Below, piece by piece: positions 41,011 through 50,122 of a stretch of 64,000 bases of DNA. Under the pieces are notes generated by a model. That model was given only the letters and a program-made list of their open reading frames with translations, was not told the origin of the DNA and searched no databases. Position 1 is the stretch's first letter, and every line of letters begins with the position of its first letter. The stretch spans positions 1 to 64,000 of the forward strand of contig NZ_NRDF01000002.1 of NCBI RefSeq assembly GCF_003130205.1. The letters are read 5' to 3'. The position numbers were made by a program, and so were the translations under genes. The DNA is from Aggregatibacter actinomycetemcomitans. Lineage in GTDB: Bacteria > Pseudomonadota > Gammaproteobacteria > Enterobacterales > Pasteurellaceae.

Positions 41011-42807
41011 TTAGGCAAGGAAACGCCCTATAACCTGCCCGCCAACAATAATCCATGTCATTAATATTGAAGTTAAAAAAACGCCTAAATACACATAACC
41101 TGTTTTTAAATAACACCAATGACTAATTAAAATCAACACAATAAATTGTGGAATAATCACTGATAACATCATCATCCAGCGACCACCGAATTGTGAAAGT
41201 CCAATTAAATCAAAGCCCGGTCCCAATTGCATAAAATCCGGTATAAAGTGAAATAACCATAAAAGCACCAATCCGCTTACCGCGAAAAAGCTCGTTTTAA
41301 TTGTCCAGCCAATCAAGGTTATTGTGAAATTTTTTGCCTGTTTCATACGCATTTGTGCAGTGACAATTAACCCATTAAATGAGTAAAAGAAGAATAAAAT
41401 AAATAACCAGTAAATCGGAAACAAAGCAAAACGCTCTGGTGTAAGAGGTTTAAACGCCGGCCATAAAAAGCGCAATTCAACTTGCCAGTAAGAATGAACG
41501 ACATAGGTGATCGCATACAAATAACTAACTAATATGACAGCTAAAATCAAATGACGCCCGATTAATTGAGAGGTCGTTATATTTGGTTTGTCAGCTAAAA
41601 TACCAAATTCCCGCCAAGAAATAGACTTTTTATAGGACCATATAAAGAATAAGAGATAATTAACAATTGCACTGACGACTAACCATAAAATAATTCCATT
41701 TCCCATCTCCAATGGCATGAAAGAAATCATTGATGCAATAGGTTCATTAGCGCCTCCCCATTGCGTGAACAATGGATACAATATCATTGTCGCAATCATA
41801 TTGCACATAGCGAAATAAGCCCATTTACCTGAAGGCAATTCAACTTTTCTTGAAGGCATTTGTGTCACGGCAGAGAAATAAGGATTCTTCAGTAAGCCTG
41901 CCGCTAAACATAAGGTAGAAATAACAGCAAAAGATAGCGCAAATAATCCTGCAATCTCTTTATACCAATATGTCTGTTGCTCAGGTTCAATCCAATCGGC
42001 ATCTTGTTGTCCTTGCTGTAATGCTTGATTAAACCATAAAATTGCCTCTTTATTGGTACGTGATGAAACCATCACGCCTAAATGAGTCCCCTCGACTAAA
42101 GCCGCTCGTCTTGCTGAACCGTCAGTAAAGTTTCCATAAGTATGATCCCATTGTAAATCACCATTTTTTTCCAATGAAAATGCTTTTAGACGGTTGGTAT
42201 TTTTAGTTAACTCTTTAACCGGAAAAGATTTTTCACGATAACCGGCTATTTCCTCATACAATCCTTGAGTAAGGAGATAATTATGGAGACCGGGATCTCC
42301 ACCGTTACTACTTTGACCATTTATCGCTTTGTGATCGGGGTTTAACTGAGCGACACGAATAGCATTTAAGGCGCCTGTTGAATGGCCAAAAATACCTAAC
42401 CGCCGACTATCTACAAAAGGTAAAGATTTCAAATATTGATAACCATTATTTGCACCACTCATATTTTTATTAGACGCAGGTAACTTAGTTGAATAGCCAT
42501 GACCAAAATGATCAATTGCAAGAACAACGAAACCACGTTTTGCTAATTCTAATGCTCCGAAAGTATTGGCTGCTTCTTTATCGCTTTGATAGCCATGCAA
42601 TGCCAATAATCCGGGTTTAGGTGTTTTATCTGTTGCCGATTGTGGACGATATAATTTTGCCACCATTAGCTGTTGTTCTTCTGTCATAAAGGATATGGTA
42701 GAGATCTCAAGCCGACCAAAATCTCGTTCAACTAAAGCGGCTACATAAGCGCTTATGAACGTGAAAATTAAAAATAAGCCACCCCAAGCAAAACTTTTTC
42801 TTACCAT
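41011..42807 (-). CDS. Serine alpha/beta hydrolase fused to a multi-helix membrane domain
   Basis: The 598-residue protein starts with one membrane helix (residues 7-27). An alpha/beta hydrolase follows: LLALHGYQSDKEAANTFGAL near 67, AIDHFGHGYST near 97, the nucleophile Ser143 in GIFGHSTGALNA, and a likely catalytic His in VEGTHLGVMV near 235. From about residue 285 there are eight hydrophobic helices with no domain I can name. The hydrolase should face the periplasm or the membrane, depending on the first helix. It is the last gene of the tetronate operon on the minus strand. The substrate is unknown; an ester or lactone of a sugar acid would fit the context, which is inference. Confidence 0.7.
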   Translation of the reverse strand: MVRKSFAWGGLFLIFTFISAYVAALVERDFGRLEISTISFMTEEQQLMVAKLYRPQSATDKTPKPGLLALHGYQSDKEAANTFGALELAKRGFVVLAIDHFGHGYSTKLPASNKNMSGANNGYQYLKSLPFVDSRRLGIFGHSTGALNAIRVAQLNPDHKAINGQSSNGGDPGLHNYLLTQGLYEEIAGYREKSFPVKELTKNTNRLKAFSLEKNGDLQWDHTYGNFTDGSARRAALVEGTHLGVMVSSRTNKEAILWFNQALQQGQQDADWIEPEQQTYWYKEIAGLFALSFAVISTLCLAAGLLKNPYFSAVTQMPSRKVELPSGKWAYFAMCNMIATMILYPLFTQWGGANEPIASMISFMPLEMGNGIILWLVVSAIVNYLLFFIWSYKKSISWREFGILADKPNITTSQLIGRHLILAVILVSYLYAITYVVHSYWQVELRFLWPAFKPLTPERFALFPIYWLFILFFFYSFNGLIVTAQMRMKQAKNFTITLIGWTIKTSFFAVSGLVLLWLFHFIPDFMQLGPGFDLIGLSQFGGRWMMMLSVIIPQFIVLILISHWCYLKTGYVYLGVFLTSILMTWIIVGGQVIGRFLA

Positions 42808-42854
42808 CTTATTTACCTTTTTATATTTTCAAATCACATTGATTTTTGATACTT

Positions 42855-43547
42855 TTATTCGGAAAGTTCAGCAATACAAGTGACTTGACTTGAATCTAAC
42901 CCAACAATTCTGAGTGGGGCATTAAAGAATTGTTTGATCCGAGCATTCCGAGGCAATTCGGACAAATGCATATCTTCAATTACCGTAGTGAATTTACCTG
43001 TGTAATAGCCTAAAATAGCGCGATGGCAATTTCGAGGATTTTCCACATCAGGGACTTTGGCAGAAGGCGATCCTAAAGACAGAAAATCAATTCCTACGCC
43101 CTTTAGGTTAGGAAAATTTTCAGATAAATATTTACCCGCACTTGTTGCAATGTAAGGACCTTCATTTTGGTAGCGAACCGGATCCTCTGTTCTGTACTTT
43201 TCAAATCCTGTCCTCAAAAAAGCAAAGGATACATTTTTTAACGTATCTGCATAAGGTTCTAAATCTTCCTGTGTAATACCTTCTGCATCACTTTTTGGAA
43301 TTTCTAACAACGCTGCCTTTTTATGGCAAAAATATTCAATCGGTAATTCATTAATGCTCAATCCGTCTTTGACAAAATGGCGAGGTGCATCCATATGTGT
43401 ACCGCAGTGATTAGGCAACTCCGTTATGAAGCTGCTAAACGGTGCATTATCACTCACAACATCGGTACAGCGAGTCACTTTTATCGTCGGTTCTCCCGGC
43501 CACACTAAATCGTTAGGATCTAAAGGGTGTGATAGATATATAAACAT
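42855..43547 (-). CDS. Cyclase-family metal-dependent hydrolase (kynurenine-formamidase-like)
   Basis: The 230-residue protein has the PF04199 signature NHCGTHMDAPRHF at about residues 46-58, whose His and Asp residues bind zinc or manganese. A second conserved stretch is GVGIDFLSLGSPS near residue 150. The family hydrolyses cyclic or acyl compounds such as formylkynurenine, isatin or lactones. No kynurenine-pathway gene is nearby. It lies 17 bp after the esterase gene with a good AAGGAGAATCC ribosome site, inside the tetronate operon, so opening a lactone of a C4 acid is a reasonable guess only. No signal peptide: cytoplasmic. Confidence 0.75.
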   Translation of the reverse strand: MFIYLSHPLDPNDLVWPGEPTIKVTRCTDVVSDNAPFSSFITELPNHCGTHMDAPRHFVKDGLSINELPIEYFCHKKAALLEIPKSDAEGITQEDLEPYADTLKNVSFAFLRTGFEKYRTEDPVRYQNEGPYIATSAGKYLSENFPNLKGVGIDFLSLGSPSAKVPDVENPRNCHRAILGYYTGKFTTVIEDMHLSELPRNARIKQFFNAPLRIVGLDSSQVTCIAELSE

Positions 43548-43564
43548 AATGGATTCTCCTTAAT

Positions 43565-44905
43565 TTAGTGACGTTTTTGCTGCAATAGCCAACTTATTAC
43601 CTCCGGACTATTGAAGACGGCTTCCCAAGTATTATGGGCATTATTTAAAATTCCGTTATTTCCCGCTTTTTCTGTACTGAATTCCGTATATCTAACATTT
43701 TTAGCATTTAATTCATTAACCAAAATCTGATAATTGATACGCGAACCTTTCACCGGAGAAATTTGATCTTCCTTGCTATGGAAAAACCACATAGGCACAT
43801 TTTTAATGGGTGCCAAATTTATGCTATTGGCATTTCCATCCAACCATTCTATTGTGTGCGCTTCTCTTCCGCTGGCTAATAATGCACCGGCGAAAAAATT
43901 TGGTCGCATTAATAAAAGATTTAATACTCCCTCTGAACCACGGGATAAACCAATTAAATAGATACGTTTTTCATCAATAGCAGGATTTTGTTGTACTGTT
44001 TCATCTATCATTTTTAATACTAAGTTAGCGCGATTTTTAGTTTGCCAATGAATACCGCCTTTTTGCCCATGATTTTTATCATCAAAAGGATCAAAAATAG
44101 TGTTATATTGTGGAGCAAGAACAAAACCGGGTTCATATTGAAGCGTTGATATAGCACCTTTATTGGAAATGATATGGGCTATATTGTCACTGCCAACCTG
44201 GCCTGAACCATGTAAGAAAATAGTGAGAGGATATTTTTTATGCTCAGTTAAATGAGGACGATAGAAACGATATTTCAAAAGGTTATTTTCATTTAGCGCA
44301 ACAACCTGTTCAGAAAAATCATCAATAAATAAAGTCCTAACGTTCTTTCTTTCTGCATTTTGAATAACTTCATTTCGATCAATAGTCTTTCCGTTAGAAA
44401 GTTTCACATATCCTATTTGTTTAATTTTATAAACTAATTTTTCATCATAATATTGTGGGATTTTTGTTGGCTGAACTTTTTCGATTTCAATGATATGACC
44501 TGATTGATCTTTTGCTCTAAACTTCATAGGGTTCTTATTATCAATAATAAGTGAGTATAAATTAGCGTTAGTATCTCTATCATCGAATTCAATAATGACA
44601 AACTTCCCTGATTTAGCCTGCGGAGTTTTCTCCGGTAAATTATTGACATATGCACGAATTATGGTACGAGGTTGTTCTTGCTGTTCTAACAACGTAAAAA
44701 CTTGGTATGTATTTCTTAAATCACTACTTGATAAAACATAATCCTCGTACTCTAAAGCCAAACCGGTAATTTTTTGCCCTGAAGAAGTCACTTCAGCAAG
44801 TAATGTTATATTGATTGGTTTTCCTTCTTTAGGAGTATCATCCTGCGCCAAAATACCAAGAGCCGTAATTAATAATAAAAATGCAATTACTATTTTTCTT
44901 AACAT
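43565..44905 (-). CDS. Exported serine esterase with N-terminal all-beta domain
   Basis: The 446-residue protein has a signal peptide (MLRKIVIAFLLLITALGILA, then QDD). An N-terminal region of about 170 residues looks like a beta-rich, Ig-like or accessory domain. The esterase domain begins near residue 210. Triad candidates are Ser321 in IGLSRGSEG, Asp380 in HSKEDQISP and His424 in NNAHNTWEA; the oxyanion segment is IFLHGSGQVG near 229. This layout resembles bacterial EstA/PHB-depolymerase-like or carbohydrate-esterase proteins. It lies 24 bp downstream of the GntP permease gene. It probably hydrolyses an ester in the periplasm before uptake; the substrate is not known. The gene looks AT-rich. 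Confidence 0.72.
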   Translation of the reverse strand: MLRKIVIAFLLLITALGILAQDDTPKEGKPINITLLAEVTSSGQKITGLALEYEDYVLSSSDLRNTYQVFTLLEQQEQPRTIIRAYVNNLPEKTPQAKSGKFVIIEFDDRDTNANLYSLIIDNKNPMKFRAKDQSGHIIEIEKVQPTKIPQYYDEKLVYKIKQIGYVKLSNGKTIDRNEVIQNAERKNVRTLFIDDFSEQVVALNENNLLKYRFYRPHLTEHKKYPLTIFLHGSGQVGSDNIAHIISNKGAISTLQYEPGFVLAPQYNTIFDPFDDKNHGQKGGIHWQTKNRANLVLKMIDETVQQNPAIDEKRIYLIGLSRGSEGVLNLLLMRPNFFAGALLASGREAHTIEWLDGNANSINLAPIKNVPMWFFHSKEDQISPVKGSRINYQILVNELNAKNVRYTEFSTEKAGNNGILNNAHNTWEAVFNSPEVISWLLQQKRH

Positions 44906-44929
44906 AAAATGTTTCCTTACTTTTAAATG

Positions 44930-46282
44930 TTAAATAAAGAACCACACCAAACTGATAATTAAAAATACAATACTTCCGTATATCGTGGTAAGAATAGTCC
45001 AGGTTTTTAATCCGTCAGCGACAGAGATCCCAAAGAACTTTGTCCATACCCAGAATAGGCTGTCGTTCACATGGGACAATGTCATAGAACCGGCCCCCAT
45101 AGCTGCTGTAATTAATGCAATTCGTACTCCGCTATATCCGCCAGTAGTAATAATAGGCGATAGAATTGTTGCAGTAGTAATAATTGACACTGTCGCAGAA
45201 CCTTGTGCTGCGCGTAATAATGCTGCCAGCACAAAACCTAATGTAAGAACATGTAATCCGGTGCCGGATAGTACCTCAGCTAATGCCTTTCCTACACCAC
45301 TTGCATCTAAAACTTTACCAAACATCCCGCCGGCACCTGTAATTAAGATAATCCCGGCAATGGGTGACAAAGATGAGTTAAGAATTTCTTCTAACTTTTC
45401 TTTATTCCAGCCACGACGTAAGCCTAATACATAAGAAGAAACACAAACAGCCAGTAATAAGGCGAACGGCGAGCTTCCGACCATACTAAAAACTTCACGG
45501 ATTATATGTTCTTTTGGTAAAGTTACTGCCGTGATCGTGCCTAACATAATTAATACGAGCGGAAACACAATCATGCTCAAAACCGTGCCGAATTTAGGTA
45601 GTCCGGAAGCATCATGAGATAGCTGTTTTTGATATTGAATTAAATCTGCTGAAGTTGGTATATGAATAAATGTGCGATTTGTGAAAAAGGGAATAAACAA
45701 TTGCCCGAGTAAATAAGCAGGTAATGCAGCGCATAAACCAATACCAAGAACAAAACCTATATCGGCATTTAATACTTGAGCACCGGCGACAACCCCCGGA
45801 TGCGGTGGTAACATCACATGTACCATCAACATGGAAAGACCAATAGGTAAAGCATAAACAAGCATATTTCCGCCAAGTCTTCGTGCCACACTGAAAATGA
45901 TCGGTAGTAATACGATAAAACCAACATCAACAAACACCGGAATCCCGAAAATGAATCCTGTTGCACCTAAAGCAAAGGCGGCATGTTTTTCACCAAATTT
46001 ATCCAATAGCCAGGCAGCGAGAACATCGGCCCCATTCGATTTTTCAATAATCTTTCCAAGCATTGCTCCCAACCCAACGATTAAAGCAACATTTCCCAAT
46101 GTTCCTCCCATGCCGCTTACTAAGGTTGGGATGACTTTATTCATTGGAATACCGGCACTTAATGCAACGGCAATACTAACAAGCCCAAGAGCCATAAAAG
46201 GATGTACTTTCCCTTTAATCATAATGGTTAACAGTGCTGCAACGCTCGTTATGCCAATTAGAATAAGTATTTCATTAGACAT
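44930..46282 (-). CDS. GntP-family sugar-acid permease
   Basis: A 450-residue permease with about 12-14 membrane helices. GntP-family signatures include MLPPHPGVVAGAQ near residue 155, GGMFGKVLDASGVG near 325 and LRAAQGSATVSI near 365. GntP carriers import gluconate and related aldonates with protons. Its place after otnI and before an exported esterase suggests L-threonate or a relative as substrate. The equivalent H. influenzae cluster also has a GntP-family gene. I take MSNEILIL (46282), after AAGGAG; the longer frame to 46321 runs through a degenerate uptake signal. Confidence 0.88.
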   Translation of the reverse strand: MSNEILILIGITSVAALLTIMIKGKVHPFMALGLVSIAVALSAGIPMNKVIPTLVSGMGGTLGNVALIVGLGAMLGKIIEKSNGADVLAAWLLDKFGEKHAAFALGATGFIFGIPVFVDVGFIVLLPIIFSVARRLGGNMLVYALPIGLSMLMVHVMLPPHPGVVAGAQVLNADIGFVLGIGLCAALPAYLLGQLFIPFFTNRTFIHIPTSADLIQYQKQLSHDASGLPKFGTVLSMIVFPLVLIMLGTITAVTLPKEHIIREVFSMVGSSPFALLLAVCVSSYVLGLRRGWNKEKLEEILNSSLSPIAGIILITGAGGMFGKVLDASGVGKALAEVLSGTGLHVLTLGFVLAALLRAAQGSATVSIITTATILSPIITTGGYSGVRIALITAAMGAGSMTLSHVNDSLFWVWTKFFGISVADGLKTWTILTTIYGSIVFLIISLVWFFI

Positions 46283-46370
46283 ACAAAACTCCTTAGCTAT
46301 GGATATAAAAAGGGCGGTCATTTTTCATAACGTTTTAAAACCTCTCAAAAAAACAACCGCACTTCATCAC

Positions 46371-47147
46371 TTATTTATACTGTTCAAACCAACCTAGACC
46401 GCTTGAGGTTTCACCTCGTGGTTTGTATTCACAACCCACGAAACCTTGATAACCGATCTCATCTAATTTATTAAAGAGATATTCATAATTGATTTCGCCT
46501 TCATCCGGTTCATGACGATCCGGTACGGAAGCAATTTGTACATGGGCAAATTTGCCATTTAATTTGTCGGTCAAACGGGATAAATTGCCGTCTACATTTT
46601 GAGCATGGAAGTAATCTAATTGAACAAACACGTTATCACGCCCAACACGCTCTACAATGTCTAAGGTGTCATATTGGCTTTTTAGCAAATAATTTGGTTT
46701 CACTTGCGGACTTAATGCTTCAAGTAAAATATTCACACCATGCGGTTTAAATTTTTCTGATGCATAACGAATATTCTGAATAAAGATTTGTTGATATTCT
46801 GACTTATCCGCTCCTTCCGGTACCACAGCTGCCATAATATGGACATTCGTGCAACCAAGACCTCGCGCGTATTCCAATGCCATATCAATGTGTTGATGGC
46901 TTTGTTCCTCGCGCCCGGGAATAGCAGAAACGCCCCATTCCCCTTTGGAAACATCGCCTGCCGGTGTATTAAATAAAACGACCTTTAAACCATGTTTATC
47001 CAGTTCTTGCCTGATGGTTTCAACGCTGTAATCATAAGGCCAGAGAAACTCAACATACTTAAAGCCGGCTTTCGCCGCCGCTTCAAAACGATCAATAAAT
47101 GGCGCTTCGTTAAACATCATGGTTAAATTAGCAGCAAATTTTGGCAT
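46371..47147 (-). CDS. otnI: 2-oxo-tetronate isomerase
   Basis: The 258-residue TIM-barrel protein is of the hydroxypyruvate isomerase / xylose-isomerase-like family. It begins [18 protein letters not shown]; metal-binding residues sit in [15 protein letters not shown] near residue 141, QLDYFHAQ near 177 and [17 protein letters not shown] at the C terminus. In the characterised pathway OtnI converts 2-oxo-tetronate to 3-oxo-tetronate. It is 2 bp downstream of otnC and part of the ltnD-otnK-otnC-otnI block, the same set as in H. influenzae. Confidence 0.9.
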   Translation of the reverse strand: MPKFAANLTMMFNEAPFIDRFEAAAKAGFKYVEFLWPYDYSVETIRQELDKHGLKVVLFNTPAGDVSKGEWGVSAIPGREEQSHQHIDMALEYARGLGCTNVHIMAAVVPEGADKSEYQQIFIQNIRYASEKFKPHGVNILLEALSPQVKPNYLLKSQYDTLDIVERVGRDNVFVQLDYFHAQNVDGNLSRLTDKLNGKFAHVQIASVPDRHEPDEGEINYEYLFNKLDEIGYQGFVGCEYKPRGETSSGLGWFEQYK

Positions 47148-47149
47148 AA

Positions 47150-47782
47150 TTATTTCCCCCTGTTTTTTAATTCATTCACTTCATCATCATTGAGATAACG
47201 AATCGGTTGCCCTTGCAATAAGAAGAACAGTTTCGCGGCTTCTTCCAATTCTTCCGTGTTGTCGGCAGCATCAAGTAAATCCTTACCCGTGACCACTACG
47301 CCATGATTTGCCAATAAAAAGGCTTTACCTGACAACGCGCGTGCCTCTAATTCTTCCGCTATGCGCGGTGAACCTGGGCGGTAATAGGGAATCACCGGCA
47401 AGCTTCCGACTCGCATTACGTAATAAGGCGTAAAGGCTTTTATAGCATTTTGTGGATCAAGGTTTTCTAAACAAGAAAGCGCAGTTAAGTAAGTGGAATG
47501 AAGGTGAACAATGGCTTTGCACTCCGGATTTTTGTGATACATGGCCAAATGAAAGACGGATTCTTTTGATGGCTTATCACCTTCTAACAGGTTGCCCTCC
47601 ATATCTAATATGGAAAGTCGCGCTTCCTCTAAACGCCCAAGTGAAGAACCGGTAGGTGTGACTAAAATTCGATTCTCATCCAGTCGGGTAGAGAGATTTC
47701 CTGCGCCACCGACGGTATAGCCACGCTCATAAAAAGAATGTCCAAGCCGCACCATGATTTTTTTTAATTCACGATCACTCAT
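47150..47782 (-). CDS. otnC: 3-oxo-tetronate 4-phosphate decarboxylase
   Basis: A 210-residue class II aldolase/AraD-family protein. The phosphate loop [10 protein letters not shown] is near residue 21, the zinc ligands HLHSTYL are near 93, and the third His is in LANHGVVV near 158. OtnC decarboxylates 3-oxo-tetronate 4-phosphate to dihydroxyacetone phosphate, which enters glycolysis. It overlaps the otnK stop by 4 bp (ATGA), so it is translationally coupled. Confidence 0.9.
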   Translation of the reverse strand: MSDRELKKIMVRLGHSFYERGYTVGGAGNLSTRLDENRILVTPTGSSLGRLEEARLSILDMEGNLLEGDKPSKESVFHLAMYHKNPECKAIVHLHSTYLTALSCLENLDPQNAIKAFTPYYVMRVGSLPVIPYYRPGSPRIAEELEARALSGKAFLLANHGVVVTGKDLLDAADNTEELEEAAKLFFLLQGQPIRYLNDDEVNELKNRGK

Positions 47783-49026
47783 AACATCATTCCTTGTGCA
47801 TCAGTGAAGAAGGTTTCTTTGCCGAAGTTGCCTGATTTCAGTGCAAGTGCGGTCGATTCTCCCAATACTTTTAACCAAGGCACGCCCGGCGCAATTTGTT
47901 TGCCAATTTGAAAACCGGTGAAGCCAAGTTGTTGCACCACAATGCTTGAAGTTTCTCCACCCGCAGTAATAAAGTTTTCCACCTTGGCTTTTTCTTTTAG
48001 TAACTGCGCTAAGTTTGCAAAGGTTTTCTCAATAGCATGGCTTGCCCGTTCACCACCAAATCGGCTTTGAATTTGTTTCAGTTGATCCGGTGGCACGGTG
48101 GCATAAACCATTGGTGCAAGCGGTTCAGCAAGATGAGATTGCACTTGATCAAACAACGTTTCCGCATAATTAGATTCTGTAATAGCTTTTTCCACATCTA
48201 AATAAATTGCGGTGGCTTTTTCTTTGTAGGCATTCACTTGTTTATTCGTCATCACAGAACAAGAACCGGAAAGAATCACGCTTCGTCCTTTTTTCGGTAC
48301 AAAAGCATCTGTCGCTTTTTTGCCGCCACTTAATCTTGCTGCCATATAAGCCCCTAAACCGGAACCACCTGTGACTAATTTCAATGCACTGACGGCTTCT
48401 GCCAAAACAGCAAGTTGACTATTATCCACGGCATCCACAACAGCGTAGCGGAAGCCGGCTTGCTTCAACTGGGTAAAACAAGCTTTCACGTGCTCAGCAC
48501 CTTGAATCACATCGGCATAACTCACTAAACCGGTTTTGCCTTTTGCTTGCGCATCCATTAAACGCATAAGATTGGCATCTTTCATCGGCGTAATCGGGTG
48601 ATCGCGCATGCCGGATTCATTCAGCAACACATTACCGACGAATAAATAACCGTTAAAGATCGTTCTACCGTTAACAGGCAACGCCGGCGTGATCACGGTA
48701 AAATCATCATCAAGTGCTTCTAACAAGGCATCCGTTACGGGGCCAATATTGCCTTTTTCTGTGCTATCAAAGGTGGAACAATATTTAAAATAGAACTGAG
48801 AACAACCGCTCTTTTGTAGCCAATGCAGCGCCTGCAATGATTGTTCAATAGCTTCATTTACCGGGTTGGAGCGAGATTTTAAACTGATGACAATGGCATC
48901 CACTTTTTCTGTTAATGGCGTGTTTGGTACGCCATTCATTTGTACTGTATGCAAGCCATTTTCAACTAAGAAACTGGCAATATCGCTTGCGCCGGTGAAA
49001 TCATCAGCAATTACACCTAACATCAT
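47779..49026 (-). CDS. otnK: 3-oxo-tetronate kinase (DUF1537 family)
   Basis: The 415-residue four-carbon acid sugar kinase has the N-terminal DUF1537 substrate domain (VIADDFTGASDIA at residue 5, FKYCSTFDSTEKGNIGPV near 80). The C-terminal nucleotide-binding domain has AGGETSSIVV near 355 and PGVPW near 384. OtnK phosphorylates 3-oxo-tetronate at O4. The start is one of two adjacent ATGs (49026 or 49023); the first overlaps the ltnD stop (TAATG). It is coupled on both sides. Confidence 0.9.
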   Translation of the reverse strand: MMLGVIADDFTGASDIASFLVENGLHTVQMNGVPNTPLTEKVDAIVISLKSRSNPVNEAIEQSLQALHWLQKSGCSQFYFKYCSTFDSTEKGNIGPVTDALLEALDDDFTVITPALPVNGRTIFNGYLFVGNVLLNESGMRDHPITPMKDANLMRLMDAQAKGKTGLVSYADVIQGAEHVKACFTQLKQAGFRYAVVDAVDNSQLAVLAEAVSALKLVTGGSGLGAYMAARLSGGKKATDAFVPKKGRSVILSGSCSVMTNKQVNAYKEKATAIYLDVEKAITESNYAETLFDQVQSHLAEPLAPMVYATVPPDQLKQIQSRFGGERASHAIEKTFANLAQLLKEKAKVENFITAGGETSSIVVQQLGFTGFQIGKQIAPGVPWLKVLGESTALALKSGNFGKETFFTDAQGMML

Positions 49027-49931
49027 TACGCTCCTTTTTTCGGTAATTCGATACCACTGAAAATTTTAATCACAGCGCTGTCATCTTCTTTGCCATAGCC
49101 TGCATTACTCGCTTCAGTAAACATTGAATAGGCGGTACTCGCGAGGTGAAGTGGGAAGTGCAAAGATTTCGCCGTATCGTTTACGAGACCTAAATCTTTC
49201 ACAAAAATATCCACCATAGAGAGCGGAGAATAATCCCCTTCCACCACGTGTTTCATACGATTTTCAAACATCCATGAATTACCTGCCGCGTTAGTCACCA
49301 CGTCGTACATCAGATTAAGTGGAATCCCTGCTTTGGCTGCAAGCGCCATCGCTTCTGCACCTGCGGCAATATGCACACCGGCAAGCAGTTGGTGGATGAT
49401 TTTCACGGTTGCGCCTAAACCGATTTCTTCACCGATGTTATACACTTTACCCGCAACGGCATCTAACACCGGTTGTAATTTTGCAAAAGCTTGTGCAGAA
49501 CCTGCTGCCATTACCGTCATCTCACCCAATGCTGCTTTTGCCGCACCACCGGAAACCGGCGCATCCAGCATAATTAACCCAAAGCCTGTTAATTTTTGTG
49601 AAATTGCTTTCGCATCTTGAGCAGAAATGGTTGAAGAAACCATGACAGCGGCTCCTTTATTTAACTTAGCCGCTAAACCATTTTCACCAAATAGTACCGA
49701 ATTGACTTGCACAGCATTTACTACAAGCAACAAAACTGCATCTAATTTATCCGCAAAATCGACCGCACTTTGGCTGGTTGCGTGTGCGCCATCAGTTTTT
49801 AATTTTTCAAGTGCTGTTGGGTTAAGATCTACACCATAGGTCGTCAATCCGGCTCTTATACAAGACTGAGCCGCCCCCATGCCCATTGCACCCAGTCCAA
49901 CGATAGCGACAGAATATGATTTGTTTGTCAT
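49026..49931 (-). CDS. ltnD: L-threonate dehydrogenase
   Basis: The 301-residue beta-hydroxyacid dehydrogenase has the NAD-binding VGLGAMGMGAAQ at residue 10, the substrate loop DAPVSGGAAKAALG near 120, and the catalytic Lys in VKIIHQLLAGVHIAAGAE near 171. LtnD oxidises L-threonate to 2-oxo-tetronate, the first step of the pathway. The start MTNKSYSVA (49931) has GGAGAAATACC upstream; the frame to 49976 is not supported. It is the first gene of the minus-strand operon, divergent from the DeoR-type regulator. An uptake signal lies inside at about 49765. The SDR gene for D-erythronate often found with this set is absent. Confidence 0.9.
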   Translation of the reverse strand: MTNKSYSVAIVGLGAMGMGAAQSCIRAGLTTYGVDLNPTALEKLKTDGAHATSQSAVDFADKLDAVLLLVVNAVQVNSVLFGENGLAAKLNKGAAVMVSSTISAQDAKAISQKLTGFGLIMLDAPVSGGAAKAALGEMTVMAAGSAQAFAKLQPVLDAVAGKVYNIGEEIGLGATVKIIHQLLAGVHIAAGAEAMALAAKAGIPLNLMYDVVTNAAGNSWMFENRMKHVVEGDYSPLSMVDIFVKDLGLVNDTAKSLHFPLHLASTAYSMFTEASNAGYGKEDDSAVIKIFSGIELPKKGA

Positions 49932-50001
49932 GGTATTTCTCCAAATAATAAAGTTTGTTGATCTAACGGTATTCATTCTGCTGGATCTTAAAATAAAAAA
50001 A

Positions 50002-50017
50002 CGTGAGCAATGTCACA
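50002..50017. promoter_or_regulatory. CRP-binding site between ltnD and its regulator
   Basis: CGTGA-GCAATG-TCACA matches the TGTGA-N6-TCACA consensus at 9 of 10 positions and is flanked by A/T runs (AAAA before, AAAATTT after). Its centre is about 78 bp before the ltnD start. It should place the operon under cAMP-CRP control. Confidence 0.7.
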
Positions 50018-50024
50018 AAATTTA

Positions 50025-50075
50025 ACATTATTATTTATTTTTGTTATTTAATGTGAAAAATGAATGAAATAACAA
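50025..50075. promoter_or_regulatory. Candidate operator repeats for the DeoR-type regulator
   Basis: Two interleaved inverted repeats, ACATTA (50025-50030) with TAATGT (50049-50054), and TTGTTATTT (50041-50049) with AAATAACAA (50067-50075), lie in the divergent region. A TATAAT at 50095-50100 is a likely -10 for the regulator gene. Confidence 0.4.
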
Positions 50076-50122
50076 CAAAATAGACAAAAAGAGATATAAT
50101 GACGAAAATTTTTGGAGGGGTT

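Noticed and set aside
40788-41018. 76-codon minus-strand frame between the hydrolase operon and ybhA
   Set aside because: It covers the likely operon terminator and the ybhA promoter; composition is not protein-like.
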